From Amycolatopsis eburnea (GTDB taxonomy: Bacteria > Actinomycetota > Actinomycetes > Mycobacteriales > Pseudonocardiaceae): a stretch of 64,000 nt of DNA. Positions within the stretch are counted from its first letter, which is position 1. Every line of letters starts with the position of its first letter. The notes beneath the pieces were generated by a model. It saw only the letters and a list, made by a program, of their open reading frames with translations. It ran no database searches and was not told the DNA's origin. Shown piece after piece: positions 8,198 to 16,343 of this stretch. The DNA lies in the NCBI RefSeq assembly GCF_003937945.1, contig NZ_RSEC01000036.1, forward strand, positions 558,001 to 622,000, in the 5' to 3' direction. Made by a program: the position numbers and the translations under genes.

Positions 8198-8886
8198 CGC
8201 TCTTGGAATCGCCCGGCCTGGTCGCCGCCCTGTACCGGCGGCGGCAGTGGCTGTGGCTGGTGGCCGCCGTGCCCGCGGTGGTCACGACGCTGCTGATCAT
8301 GGTGGTGCTGCCGCCGGACCAGACGCTGGACAACGTCGGCGACTGGGCGTTCAAGCTGTGCCCGTTCGTCTTCGCGGTGCTGACGGTCTCGCTGTTCCCG
8401 CGTGGTCGCTTCGGACCGGCGTTGATCGTGTTCGCGGTGTTCGTCTACATGTCCTATTTGGACACCGAGCTGGTGATGCGGGTGCAGGGCTTCGCGCGCT
8501 CGCCCGACCAGGACTTCCAGCCGGTGTACCAGTTCGAGCTGTTCGTGACGACGTTCATCGTGCTGTTCGCACTGCTGGCCTACCGCCTCGGCGGCGGCCG
8601 GACGGCGAACGTGCTGAAGGTCGGGATCGCGTCGATCCTCGTCGTGATCTCCGGCGTGAACGACCTGACGTTCTGGGCGCTCAACGACGTCTGGGCGGCG
8701 GGCACGAAGCCGACCGAGCTGAAGTGGGCGTCGCACATGATCGTGTTCCTCGGCGGGCCGCCGAGCGTGCCGGCCGCGGTGGCGTTCATGGCCGTGCACC
8801 TGGTGCTGGCCGCGATCGTGGTGGCGCTGCCCGTGGGCCGCTGGGTGTCGGTCAGAGTCCGCGGCTCACGGCCTGCAGCTTCGTGA
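8194..8886 (+). CDS. Six-helix integral membrane protein of unknown function
   Basis: 230 residues. The GTG at 8194 overlaps the carbamoyltransferase stop. Six hydrophobic segments are visible: WLWLVAAVPAVVTTLLIMVV, FKLCPFVFAVLTVSLF, ALIVFAVFVYMSYL, FELFVTTFIVLFALLAYRL, LKVGIASILVVISGVNDLTF and AVAFMAVHLVLAAIVVALPV. I recognise no catalytic motif, but polar residues cluster between helices (YLDTELVMRVQGF, VNDLTFWALNDVW). It ends the rightward operon and overlaps the convergent gene by 35 bp. It may accompany the flippase or modify the lipid-linked intermediate; that is a guess from position. Confidence 0.7.
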   Translation: MTLLESPGLVAALYRRRQWLWLVAAVPAVVTTLLIMVVLPPDQTLDNVGDWAFKLCPFVFAVLTVSLFPRGRFGPALIVFAVFVYMSYLDTELVMRVQGFARSPDQDFQPVYQFELFVTTFIVLFALLAYRLGGGRTANVLKVGIASILVVISGVNDLTFWALNDVWAAGTKPTELKWASHMIVFLGGPPSVPAAVAFMAVHLVLAAIVVALPVGRWVSVRVRGSRPAAS

Positions 8887-9478
8887 CGGCGGCCGCGTCG
8901 CCTTCGAACTCGAGGTGCACGGCGTCGCGGCCGAACACGAACAGCAGCAGGTCGATCGGCGCCCCGATCACGGCGACGGGCTCGGGCCCGGCCTTGACGA
9001 CGGCCTCCTGCCCGGTGGTGGTCCGGAGGGTGACGCCGACCGGGGCCTTGCGGAGGTTGAGCTTGGCGGCCTGCTTCGCCGACCGCCACGCGGCGGCGTC
9101 CCTCGTGCCGTCGGCGGGCCGGGGCTCCCAACCGGGCTGCGCGCGCCGGACGTCCTCGTGGTGGACGAGGAACTCGGCGGTGTTGATGAGCTCGTCGAGG
9201 GGGCCGATCGCGGTGGGCCAGAACTTCGCCGGACCCTTCTTGACCTGCTCGACCAGGCTGCCCCACGGCTTGGCGGCGTAGCGGTCCTGGACCTTCTGGG
9301 TGTGCCCGGCGAGCGCGGGGATGAGGATCCCGGGCGCGGCGTCGGGGCGGTGCTCACGCACGACGAGGTGCGCGGCGAGGTCCCGGGTCGTCCACCCTTC
9401 GCACAGCGTGGGCGCGTCGGGCCCGAGTTCGCGAAGGAGGGAGCTCAAGGCCTGACGTTCGTCTGCGGCGACACCCAT
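8852..9478 (-). CDS. TIGR03085 family metal-binding protein (DinB/MDMPI fold)
   Basis: 208 residues from ATG 9478. The opening (ERQALSSLLRELGPDAPTLCEGWTTRDLAAHLVVREH) is the signature of actinobacterial DinB-like proteins related to mycothiol-dependent maleylpyruvate isomerase. Candidate metal-ligand histidines are in AAHLVVREH (around residue 40) and FLVHHEDVRR (around 105). A C-terminal SCP2-like tail contains VKAGPEPVAVIGAPIDLLLFVFGR. The family probably binds a divalent metal and uses or detoxifies via mycothiol; its exact reaction is unknown. It is divergent from the reductase gene, with 73 bp between start codons. Confidence 0.8.
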   Translation of the reverse strand: MGVAADERQALSSLLRELGPDAPTLCEGWTTRDLAAHLVVREHRPDAAPGILIPALAGHTQKVQDRYAAKPWGSLVEQVKKGPAKFWPTAIGPLDELINTAEFLVHHEDVRRAQPGWEPRPADGTRDAAAWRSAKQAAKLNLRKAPVGVTLRTTTGQEAVVKAGPEPVAVIGAPIDLLLFVFGRDAVHLEFEGDAAAVTKLQAVSRGL

Positions 9479-9551
9479 GGCGTTGAGGTTACTCGCCGGT
9501 AGAGACGTTGGCGACGGGAAGAGACGGCGGGCACGTGCCGTTGCGCATGAG

Positions 9552-10613
9552 GTGAGCCGACTCTTCAGCCCGATCACCGTCCGCGGCCTGACCCTGCCCA
9601 ACCGCGTCTGGGTGTCGCCGATGTGCCAGTACTCCGCCACCGATGGCTTCCCCGGTGACTGGCACCTCGTCCACCTCGGCCAGTTCGCCACCGGCGGGGC
9701 CGGGCTGGTGCTGACCGAGGCCACCGCCGTCACCCCCGAGGGGCGGATCAGCCCGCAGGACACCGGCATCTGGAGCGACGAGCACGCCAACGCCTGGCGC
9801 CGGATCGTCGACTTCGCGCACGGGCAGGACACCGCGATCGGCATGCAGCTCGCCCACGCCGGCCGCAAGGGTTCGACGCACCGGCCGTGGGAGGGGCCCG
9901 GGAGCGTCATGCCCGAGGACGGTGGCTGGGAGAGCGTCGGCCCGTCCGCGACCGCGTTCGGCAGTTACGCCACGCCGCGTGAGCTGACCGCCGACGAGGT
10001 GAGCGCGCTCCCCGAGGTCTTCGCCCAGGCGGCCCGCCGGGCCGAGAACGCCGGCTTCGACGTGCTCGAGCTGCACTTCGCGCACGGCTACCTCGTCCAC
10101 CAGTTCCTGTCGCCGCTGTCCAACACGCGCACCGACCGCTACGGCGGCGACTTCGAGGGCCGCACGCGCCTGGCGCTCGAGATCGCCGACGCCGTCCGCG
10201 CGACGACCGAGCTGCCGCTCTTCGCCCGGCTGAGCGCCACCGACTGGGCCGACGGCGGCTGGACCGCCGACGACTCCGTCCGGCTGGCGAAGCTCCTGGC
10301 CGAGCGCGGGATCGACCTCATCGACACCTCGACCGGCGGCAACGTCCCGAACCCGGACATCCCCGTCGGCCCCGGGTACCAGGTGCCGTTCGCCGAGCGG
10401 ATCCGCGCCGAAGCCGGCCTCCCGACCGGTGCGGTCGGCATGATCACCGATCCGCACCAGGCCGAGGAGATCCTCGAACGCGACCAGGCCGACGTCGTCT
10501 TCCTGGCCCGCGCCCTGCTGCGCGACCCGCACTGGCCGCTGCGCGCGGCGAACGTCCTCGGCGCCGACGTGCGCTGGCCCGACCAGTACGCCCGCGCCAA
10601 GTCCTGGCACTAA
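9552..10613 (+). CDS. NADH:flavin oxidoreductase, old yellow enzyme (YqjM class)
   Basis: 353 residues from GTG 9552, the start that gives the usual YqjM N-terminus (SRLFSPITVRGLTLPNRVWVSP). Class features: SPMCQYSATDG with the redox-tuning Cys and the active-site Tyr, MQLAHAGRKG, the HFAHGYLVHQFLSP substrate-binding His region, SNTRTDRYGG, and a C-terminal ADVVFLARALLRDPHWPL for FMN phosphate binding. FMN-dependent; it reduces activated alkenes or quinones using NAD(P)H in the cytoplasm. An upstream in-frame start at 9477 would add 25 residues of unlike sequence and is less likely. Confidence 0.92.
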   Translation: MSRLFSPITVRGLTLPNRVWVSPMCQYSATDGFPGDWHLVHLGQFATGGAGLVLTEATAVTPEGRISPQDTGIWSDEHANAWRRIVDFAHGQDTAIGMQLAHAGRKGSTHRPWEGPGSVMPEDGGWESVGPSATAFGSYATPRELTADEVSALPEVFAQAARRAENAGFDVLELHFAHGYLVHQFLSPLSNTRTDRYGGDFEGRTRLALEIADAVRATTELPLFARLSATDWADGGWTADDSVRLAKLLAERGIDLIDTSTGGNVPNPDIPVGPGYQVPFAERIRAEAGLPTGAVGMITDPHQAEEILERDQADVVFLARALLRDPHWPLRAANVLGADVRWPDQYARAKSWH

Positions 10614-10740
10614 GGCCAGGATCGAAATAGTTCAGCGCCGTTCGGCGACCGTGGCCCCGCCTCCTGGCCGCAGGAATGCCGTGAGCGTGATCCAGGATTC
10701 CGGCAGACCGTCCACGCCTCGCTCGCCGCGCTGCCGCCGT

Positions 10741-10794
10741 GTGACCGGCGACAAAGTGCCTGGCCGCGTGGTCTGCCCGGCGCCGCGGGGATGG
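10741..10794 (-). repeat. Dispersed repeat D, copy 1 (about 54 bp)
   Basis: Read on the minus strand, this stretch contains ATCCCCGCGG, GACCACGCGGCCAGGCAC and GCCGGTCAC. The same string occurs at about 31943-31996 and 50143-50196, and the latter two copies lie directly beside paired-motif repeats. It lies in the 235-bp gap between the reductase and gadB; the rest of that gap shows nothing I recognise. Confidence 0.65.
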
Positions 10795-10848
10795 CCGGAC
10801 CACCCGCCGGCTGTCCGCACCGACACCGACGCCGATTTCGATACAGAC

Positions 10849-12258
10849 CTAGTGGTGGAAGGCGGTCGCCTTCGAAGGATCCTTCGGGTGGCCTCCCTCC
10901 TTCGCCAGGTCAGGCAACACGCGCTCGAGGTCCGCCAGCAGCAGGTCCGCGAGGTCGTGCGTGAAGCCGTTGCGGACCACGATCCGCAGCACCGCCAGGT
11001 CCGTCCGGTGCTCCGGGAACGTGTACGCCGGCACCAGCCAGCCCCGCTCGCGCAGGCGGCGGGACACGTCGAAGACGTCGAACCCCGCGTCCGGCCGGGT
11101 CGTGAACGCGAACACCGGGAGCTGGTCGCCGCGGGTCAGCAGTTCGAAGGGCCCCAACGCGGAGATCCCCGACGAAAGGTGCGTGGCGACGTCACGCGAA
11201 GCCTGCTGCACCGCCCGGAAACCCTCCCGGCCCAGCCGGACGAACGTGTAGTACTGGGCCGCCACCTCGGCGCCCGGGCGCGAGAAGTTCAGCGCGAACG
11301 TCGGCATGTCGCCGCCCAGGTAGTTGACGTTGAACACCAGCTCCGACGGCAGCGCCGCCCGGTCGCGCCAGAGCACCCAGCCCACGCCCGGGTACACCAG
11401 CCCGTACTTGTGGCCGGACGTGTTGATCGACGCCACCCGCGGCAGCCGGAAGTCCCACTCCAGCCCGGGGTCGAGGAACGGCGCGATCATCGCGCCGGAA
11501 GCGCCGTCGACGTGCATCGGGATGTCCCAGCCCGTCCGCGACGCCAACGCGTCCAGCGCCGCGGCGATCTCCGCGACCGGCTCGTAGCTGCCGTCGAACG
11601 TCGAGCCCAGGATGGCCACCACGCCGATCGTGTTCTCGTCGCAGCGCGCGACCGCCTCCTCGGCGGAGAGGTGGTACCGGTCGCCCTCCATCGGCACCAG
11701 CCGCGGCTCGACTTCCCAGTACTCGCAGAACTTCTCCCAGCAGACCTGGACGTTGACGCCCATCACCAGGTTCGGCTTCCCGGTGTGCCCGAGCTTCGAC
11801 CAGCGGCGCTTCAACGCCATCCCGGCGAGCATGCACGCTTCGGACGAACCGGTCGTCGAGCAGCCCATGACGTCGGTGGGATCCGGCGCGTGCCACAGGT
11901 CGGCGAGGATGTTCACGCAGCGGCGCTCCAGCTCCGCCGTCTGCGGGTACTCGTCCTTGTCGATCATGTTCTTGTCGACGCACTCGGCCATCAGCTCGCG
12001 CGCCTGCGGCTCCATCCACGTCGTGACGAACGTGGCGAGGTTGAGCCGCGCGTTGCCGTCGAGCATCAGCTCGTCGCGCACGAGCTGCAACGCGGTGTCG
12101 GGTGGCAGCGAGTCGTCGCGCAGCTTGTCGTGCGGCATGACGAAGTCCGCCGCCAGCGCCGGGTTGGCCCCGGCGTAGAGCGGGTTCGTCCCGGCGGTGC
12201 GGTCGCGGTCGGCTTTCCCTTGGTGCAGGACCATGCCACCGAACGTACTTGCCCCCAC
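10849..12258 (-). CDS. gadB: Glutamate decarboxylase (PLP-dependent)
   Basis: 469 residues from ATG 12258; a second ATG at 12234 would be equally acceptable. It aligns along its whole length with E. coli GadB: RDELMLDGNARLNLATFVTTW, MIDKDEYPQTAELERRCVN, GSSEACMLAGMALKRRW, HVDGASGAMIAPFL and SINTSGHKYGL, with the PLP lysine near residue 284. It converts L-glutamate to GABA and CO2, consuming a proton. The C-terminus ends TAFHH, so a terminal histidine, which in E. coli GadB closes the active site at neutral pH, may be conserved. Monocistronic; a hairpin separates it from dps. Confidence 0.95.
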   Translation of the reverse strand: MGASTFGGMVLHQGKADRDRTAGTNPLYAGANPALAADFVMPHDKLRDDSLPPDTALQLVRDELMLDGNARLNLATFVTTWMEPQARELMAECVDKNMIDKDEYPQTAELERRCVNILADLWHAPDPTDVMGCSTTGSSEACMLAGMALKRRWSKLGHTGKPNLVMGVNVQVCWEKFCEYWEVEPRLVPMEGDRYHLSAEEAVARCDENTIGVVAILGSTFDGSYEPVAEIAAALDALASRTGWDIPMHVDGASGAMIAPFLDPGLEWDFRLPRVASINTSGHKYGLVYPGVGWVLWRDRAALPSELVFNVNYLGGDMPTFALNFSRPGAEVAAQYYTFVRLGREGFRAVQQASRDVATHLSSGISALGPFELLTRGDQLPVFAFTTRPDAGFDVFDVSRRLRERGWLVPAYTFPEHRTDLAVLRIVVRNGFTHDLADLLLADLERVLPDLAKEGGHPKDPSKATAFHH

Positions 12259-12263
12259 CGACG

Positions 12264-12297
12264 AAAAAGGGCCGCTCCGCCCGGAACGGCCCTTTCG
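12264..12297 (-). terminator. Intrinsic terminator of the ohr-dps operon
   Basis: A 9-bp perfect stem pairs 12266-12274 with 12287-12295, and an inner 4-bp stem (12276-12279 with 12282-12285) extends it. On the minus strand it is followed by a run of five T (12268-12264). It lies 11 bp past the dps stop codon. Confidence 0.85.
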
Positions 12298-12307
12298 CGC
12301 TAAAAAA

Positions 12308-12784
12308 TCAAGCCTGCTGGGCCTGCCACATCCAGTGCGCCTCTTCCAGCGCGCGGGTGATCTCGATCAGCAGGTCCTGCGTGACGAGGTCGCTCTTGTC
12401 GGTCTCGTCGATGCGGGCCCGCAGCCGCTCGATCAGCTTCGCGAGGATGTCGACGATCGCGGCGACCGTGGACTCGACGGACTGCCAGTTGTCCGGGTAG
12501 TCCGGCGCGCCCGAGCTCTCGACGACGGTCTTCGCCTTGCCGTTCGGCGAAACACCGATGGCGTTGGCGCGCTCGGCCACCTCGTCGACGTACTGGCGCG
12601 CGGTGTTGACCAGCTCGTCGAGCTGCAGGTGCGCGCTGCGGAAGTTCGCGCCGACGACGTTCCAGTGTGCCTGCTTCGCGATCAGGGAAAGGTCGACCAG
12701 GTCGACCAGCGTCGCCTGCAGGGCGTTGCCCGTGATCTCCTTGTCGGCCTCGGAAAGCGGGCTCTTGATGGGAGAGTTGCTCAT
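12308..12784 (-). CDS. dps: Dps family ferritin-like DNA-protection protein
   Basis: 158 residues, normal for Dps. The ferroxidase and intersubunit ligands are visible in KQAHWNVVGANFRSAHLQLD (H, H and D), followed by ELV, and the C-terminal helix ends EEAHWMWQAQ. It forms a 12-mer that oxidises Fe(II) with peroxide, stores iron and shields DNA. It lies 40 bp after ohr on the same strand, so the two are probably one peroxide-stress transcript ending at the terminator at 12264-12297. Confidence 0.93.
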   Translation of the reverse strand: MSNSPIKSPLSEADKEITGNALQATLVDLVDLSLIAKQAHWNVVGANFRSAHLQLDELVNTARQYVDEVAERANAIGVSPNGKAKTVVESSGAPDYPDNWQSVESTVAAIVDILAKLIERLRARIDETDKSDLVTQDLLIEITRALEEAHWMWQAQQA

Positions 12785-12824
12785 CTGGCGGTGATCCTTT
12801 CCTCTGACTGGTTCGGAGCGGGGG

Positions 12825-13247
12825 TCAAACGGTGGCGGACAGCGCGACCTCGATGTTGCCGCGGGTCGCGTTGGAGTAGGGGCAGACCTGGTGGGCCTGC
12901 TCGACCAGCTGGTCGGCCTGCGCCTGCTCGAGACCCGGGAGCGAAACGTTGAGCGCGACGCCGAGGCCGAAGCCGACCTCCTGCTTGAGCACGCTCACTT
13001 CCGCGGTCACCGTCGAGTCGTGGAGCTGGACCTTGGCCTGGCGGGCGACGAGCTGCAGGGCGCTGTGGAAGCAGGCCGAGTAGCCGGCGGCGAAGAGCTG
13101 CTCGGGATTGGTCTTGTCCCCGCCCGGACCGCCCATCTCCTTCGGGATGGCCAGCGACTCGTCGATGACGCCGTCCGACGAAGTCACCTCGCCGTTGCGG
13201 CCGTCGCCGCGCGCCGTCGCCACCGCCGTGTAGATCGCCTGGCTCAT
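12825..13247 (-). CDS. ohr: Organic hydroperoxide resistance protein (OsmC/Ohr)
   Basis: 140 residues from ATG 13247 (IYTAVATARGDGRNGEV), with AGAAGGCGG upstream; an upstream GTG-type start would add 22 non-family residues. The two redox cysteines are in AAGYSACFHSAL and VEQAHQVCPYSNATRGN, the Ohr arrangement. It reduces organic hydroperoxides to alcohols using lipoylated partners. First gene of an ohr-dps pair. No OhrR gene is visible nearby. Confidence 0.93.
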   Translation of the reverse strand: MSQAIYTAVATARGDGRNGEVTSSDGVIDESLAIPKEMGGPGGDKTNPEQLFAAGYSACFHSALQLVARQAKVQLHDSTVTAEVSVLKQEVGFGLGVALNVSLPGLEQAQADQLVEQAHQVCPYSNATRGNIEVALSATV

Positions 13248-13382
13248 CCTCAGCCCGCCTTCTGGTTCCGGACACTCCTCTACGAGCGTCTCACTGGGCA
13301 CAACATCCCGCACCCGCGGAACAGTGCCCGCACATGGCAGGCGTCACGTCCATCGATTACCCGGGCACCCCCGGGCGAAACG

Positions 13383-13955
13383 TCATGCGGCGCGCGTCAC
13401 CGCGAATTCGGCCACCTGGCGGCCGATCAGGCGAAGCGTCCGGACGCTCTTCTCGTCCGACGCGCCGCCGCCCTCGTCGAACTTGGTCTCGGCCGAGTTG
13501 ATCGAACCACCCAGAGGGGTGGCCCAGCCGCGCAGCGCGTGCGTGATCGTGCGCAGCTGTTCGAGCGTGGTCACCGCGGCCTGCCAGCCGTACGCGACGG
13601 CGGCGAGGCCGACCGCGCGGCCGTCGAGGTAGGGCCGCTGGTCGTCGCGCAGGTCCTCGACGTAGTCCAGGGCGTTCTTGACCAGGCCGGACAGCGCGCC
13701 GTGGTAGCCGGGCGAGACGACGATGATCCCGTCCGCCGCCCGGATGGCTTCGACGAGCCGGGTGGCGCGTTCGTCGCGTTCCGGCACGCCGGCGTCGTAG
13801 AACGGGAGGACCAGCTCCGGGCCGGACAGCAGCCGGGTCCGGACGCCGACTTCGGCCGCGCCGCCGAGCGCGATCTGCAGCGCGCGTTCGGACTGCGAGC
13901 CCTCGCGGAGGGAGCCGCCGATCCCGAGCACGTTGAGCGTCCTGGCTGAAGTCAC
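13383..13955 (-). CDS. NADPH-dependent FMN reductase family protein
   Basis: 190 residues of flavodoxin-like fold. The phosphate-binding loop GIGGSLREGSQSERAL follows beta-1, and the family signature SPGYHGALSGLVKNALDY is near residue 80, with the FMN contact GYHGALSG. It reduces FMN or quinone-like acceptors with NADPH. Downstream, 135 bp separate it from ohr; it may be co-regulated with the oxidative-stress genes, but no shared promoter is seen. Confidence 0.9.
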   Translation of the reverse strand: MTSARTLNVLGIGGSLREGSQSERALQIALGGAAEVGVRTRLLSGPELVLPFYDAGVPERDERATRLVEAIRAADGIIVVSPGYHGALSGLVKNALDYVEDLRDDQRPYLDGRAVGLAAVAYGWQAAVTTLEQLRTITHALRGWATPLGGSINSAETKFDEGGGASDEKSVRTLRLIGRQVAEFAVTRAA

Positions 13956-14081
13956 GTTTTCCAGGCTAACCCCTCCACTTAACTGGAGGACCAGTCTCTG
14001 GGACGGAGGTCCTGGTCACAGCTGGACCTGTTACCTACTGACAAGTAACGTCCGGGGCGGCATCGACGCTCAGGAGGAACC

Positions 14082-15125
14082 ATGGCGATCCCGCTCCCGA
14101 TCCGTGTCCAGGCGGCCGCGTCCCAGCTGGCGTTCTGGCTGCCCACGCCGGTCCGGCGCGCGGCGGCGGGCCGGACCGTCCGCATCGACGGCCAGGAGCT
14201 GGCGCTCGACGCCCAGCTGCTGCTCCGGTTGCAGAAGATCGCGAAGGCGGAGCTGGTGCGCGGCTCGGTCGAGCAGTCGCGCGCCCTGCTCGACGTGGGC
14301 AGGCACCTGGTCAGCGGCAAGCCGGTCGAGCCGGTCTCGGTGCGAGAGATCGCCGTACCGACCCCGGACGGCGACTTGCCCGCCACGCTCTACACGCCGG
14401 CCGGGCTGCCCGAGAAGTCGCCGCTGCTGGTGTTCTTCCACGGCGGCGGCTGGGTGATCGGCACCCGCGCGAGCCACGACAACGCCTGCCGCTTCCTGGC
14501 CAAGCACGCCGGGGTGCGGGTGCTCTCGATCGAGTACCGGCTGGCCCCGGAGTTCCCCTTCCCGGCGGCGACCGACGACGCACTGGCGGCGTTCGACTAC
14601 GCGGTGGCGAAGGCGGGCGACCTCGGCGCCGACCCGGCGCGCATCGCCGTCGGCGGGGACAGCGCGGGCGGCAACCTCGCGGCGGTGACCGCGCAGCAGG
14701 CGGTCAAGCGCGGCGGCCCGGCGCCGGCGTTCCAGCTGCTGATCTACCCCGCGACGGACTTCGCGCACCGCTACCGCTCGCAGGACCTGTTCGCCGAGGA
14801 CCTGTTCCTGACCGACGTGCACATGAAGTGGTTCGAAGGCCACTACGTGCCGGAAGGCACCGACCTGACCGACCCGCGGCTCTCCCCGCTGCGCGCGGAC
14901 GACCTGAGCGGCCTGCCGCCGGCACTGGTCGTCACGGCCGGCTTCGACCCGCTGCGCGACGAGGGCGAGGCGTACGCGAAGAAGCTCGCGGACGCCGGCG
15001 TCGACGTGGCGCTGCGACGGCACGAGGACCTGATCCACGGCTTCATCAACTTCACCGGCGTCGGCACGCGATTCCGCGAAGCGCTGGCCGAAATGGCGGG
15101 CGCGCTGCGGCAGGGATTGTCATGA
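14082..15125 (+). CDS. Alpha/beta hydrolase, hormone-sensitive lipase (HSL) family esterase
   Basis: 347 residues; AGGAGGAACC directly precedes ATG 14082. The oxyanion motif FFHGGGW (residues 119-124) and nucleophile elbow GGDSAGGN (Ser194) define the HSL family. The likely acid and histidine are in GFDPLRDEG (Asp289) and DLIHGF (His319). It probably hydrolyses short-chain esters or lipids in the cytoplasm. Its TGA stop lies inside the first base pairs of a dispersed repeat (15123-15137), so the repeat family abuts the coding end exactly. Confidence 0.92.
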   Translation: MAIPLPIRVQAAASQLAFWLPTPVRRAAAGRTVRIDGQELALDAQLLLRLQKIAKAELVRGSVEQSRALLDVGRHLVSGKPVEPVSVREIAVPTPDGDLPATLYTPAGLPEKSPLLVFFHGGGWVIGTRASHDNACRFLAKHAGVRVLSIEYRLAPEFPFPAATDDALAAFDYAVAKAGDLGADPARIAVGGDSAGGNLAAVTAQQAVKRGGPAPAFQLLIYPATDFAHRYRSQDLFAEDLFLTDVHMKWFEGHYVPEGTDLTDPRLSPLRADDLSGLPPALVVTAGFDPLRDEGEAYAKKLADAGVDVALRRHEDLIHGFINFTGVGTRFREALAEMAGALRQGLS

Positions 15126-15137
15126 AAGAGTCGTTCA
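15123..15137 (+). repeat. Single 15-bp TGAAnGnsTCrTTCA motif
   Basis: The sequence tgaaagagtcgttca overlaps the stop codon of the esterase gene. It is followed by the usual gap sequence (tctcgccagacg), but the second motif is missing: the left terminal repeat of the MITE-like element begins at 15151 where the partner should be. This looks like a pair broken by the element. Confidence 0.7.
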
Positions 15138-15150
15138 TCTCGCCAGACGC

Positions 15151-15345
15151 CAGGGCCCCGGCAAAGTCGCCGGGGGCCGGCCGCCCTCGGTCTGAACCCA
15201 CTGGCGCCGGCCGCGGCGAGTGGTGCCGGGCGGCCCTGCGGTGTCTTGAATGACTCATTCAGGACCTCCGAAGACCTGAATGAGTCATTCAAGACGTCGG
15301 CGAAGCCGCCGCCGCGCAAACCGCCGCGACTTTTCCGGGACCCTG
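15151..15345. mobile_element. MITE-like element, copy 1 (195 bp)
   Basis: The left terminal repeat at 15151-15169 (cagggccccggcaaagtcg) and its inverted partner at 15327-15345 match at 17 of 19 positions. Inside is a motif pair at 15247-15261 and 15277-15291 with a 15-bp gap. Bases 15243-15345 match the reverse complement of 31801-31903 at about 98 of 103 positions by hand alignment. It encodes no protein I would defend. It could be a non-autonomous transposon or a compound regulatory repeat. Confidence 0.6.
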
Positions 15346-15373
15346 ATCTCCGAACGGAACCGGCGTAAAACGA

Positions 15374-15419
15374 ATCCGGAGCCCGGCGCGGAGAAATGTC
15401 CGCGGGCCGGGCTCCGGAT
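15374..15419 (-). terminator. Terminator-like hairpin after the secreted-protein gene
   Basis: A perfect 14-bp stem pairs 15374-15387 with 15406-15419 around an 18-base loop. On the minus strand it is followed by TTCGTTTTA, a weak T-rich tract. It begins 19 bp beyond the stop of the gene at 15439. Confidence 0.7.
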
Positions 15420-15438
15420 CCCCCTGTTTCCTCTGTGG

Positions 15439-15963
15439 TTATGGAGCGGGCAGCGGCGGCACCGGCAGCGGCGGTACCGGCAGGCCGCCGAGCAGCCCGC
15501 CGAGGATGCCCGTGACGGCCGCGAGCAACGCCTTCACCAGGTCGCTGACGATCTTCAGCGGGCCGGGCAGGTCGGGCAGCGACGGGATCGGCACCGGCAG
15601 CGGCGGCAGCTGGCGCGCCTTGGCCGTGGGGTCGGCCAGCAGCCGGGCGGACTCGTCGGCCCGGCCCTTGGCCAGGCCGGCCAGCTGCTCGGTGTCGGTC
15701 TGGACCGTGTAGCGCTTGCCCGCCGCGATGTCCGCGAGCACCGGGCTGAACTGCCCGAGGTCGCCGCGCGTGGCGCCGACGTTGCCCGCGTAGGCCACCT
15801 TGGTCAGGTCGTCTCGCAGCTGGAGCACCTGTGCGGCGAGGGCCTGGGTGCTGGAGGAACCCTTGCCCCCGTCCGGGCTCGCCGAGGCGATCCCCGCCAT
15901 TCCGACCGCCAGCAGACTGCTCGCGGCTACCAGGGCGATGGACCGCCCGAACTTGCCTTTCAT
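15439..15963 (-). CDS. Small secreted protein with proline-rich tail
   Basis: 174 residues. A signal peptide (RSIALVAASSLLAVGMAGIA, then SAS/P cleavage near residue 29) is preceded by an almost ideal ribosome site (AGGAGGTAAGGA). The mature part has a predicted helical region (ALAAQVLQLRDDLTKVAYAG, LAGLAKGRADESARLLAD) and ends in repeated LPVPPLPVPPLPAP. I recognise no enzyme motif. It is probably an exported, wall-associated or hydrophobic-surface protein. The strong ribosome site suggests high expression. Function unknown. Confidence 0.75.
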   Translation of the reverse strand: MKGKFGRSIALVAASSLLAVGMAGIASASPDGGKGSSSTQALAAQVLQLRDDLTKVAYAGNVGATRGDLGQFSPVLADIAAGKRYTVQTDTEQLAGLAKGRADESARLLADPTAKARQLPPLPVPIPSLPDLPGPLKIVSDLVKALLAAVTGILGGLLGGLPVPPLPVPPLPAP

Positions 15964-16343
15964 TCCTTACCTCCTGGCCTCGGGAGACCTGACGGGTTAA
16001 ATCGATACCCGCCGTGTCGGAGATAAGCCACCCGATCACCTGTTGGGAACGTTTTCTAACCCTTACGTGCCGGATCCGGAAAGAGCGAACTGGCCCGCAT
16101 CTGATTAACGTCGAAAGCTTGCCCGTCCCCCTGAAGATCATCCTGACCGAGCACGATCGTCACTCAGCGGTGAGCACTGTCCACTATGGAACAGTTGGGT
16201 CACCCACACAGGCGTAAACGGTGATCATTTGGCTTCATCACTCCGTCGGACCGCGTGTCGCGGCTGCTCCGGACGGGGAGTCCCCCACGCTCGCACCGCC
16301 ACCCACACAGGTCAGCGCGAAGACGCGAAAGCGATTCGCCGAT
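15964..16343. other. 380-bp intergenic region upstream of the secreted-protein gene
   Basis: The region is less GC-rich than its neighbours. It carries the promoter side of the leftward secreted-protein gene and the 3' end of the tetR gene. An imperfect dyad (ctgtccactatggaacag, 16177-16194) could bind a regulator. A short dyad, gggt...accc, lies at 15995-16011 within the probable leader. No gene with coding character is seen on either strand. Confidence 0.4.

Noticed and set aside
16014..16217. 67-codon plus-strand frame in the 380-bp gap
   Set aside because: No ribosome site and no similarity to any family; it runs across the leader of the secreted-protein gene.
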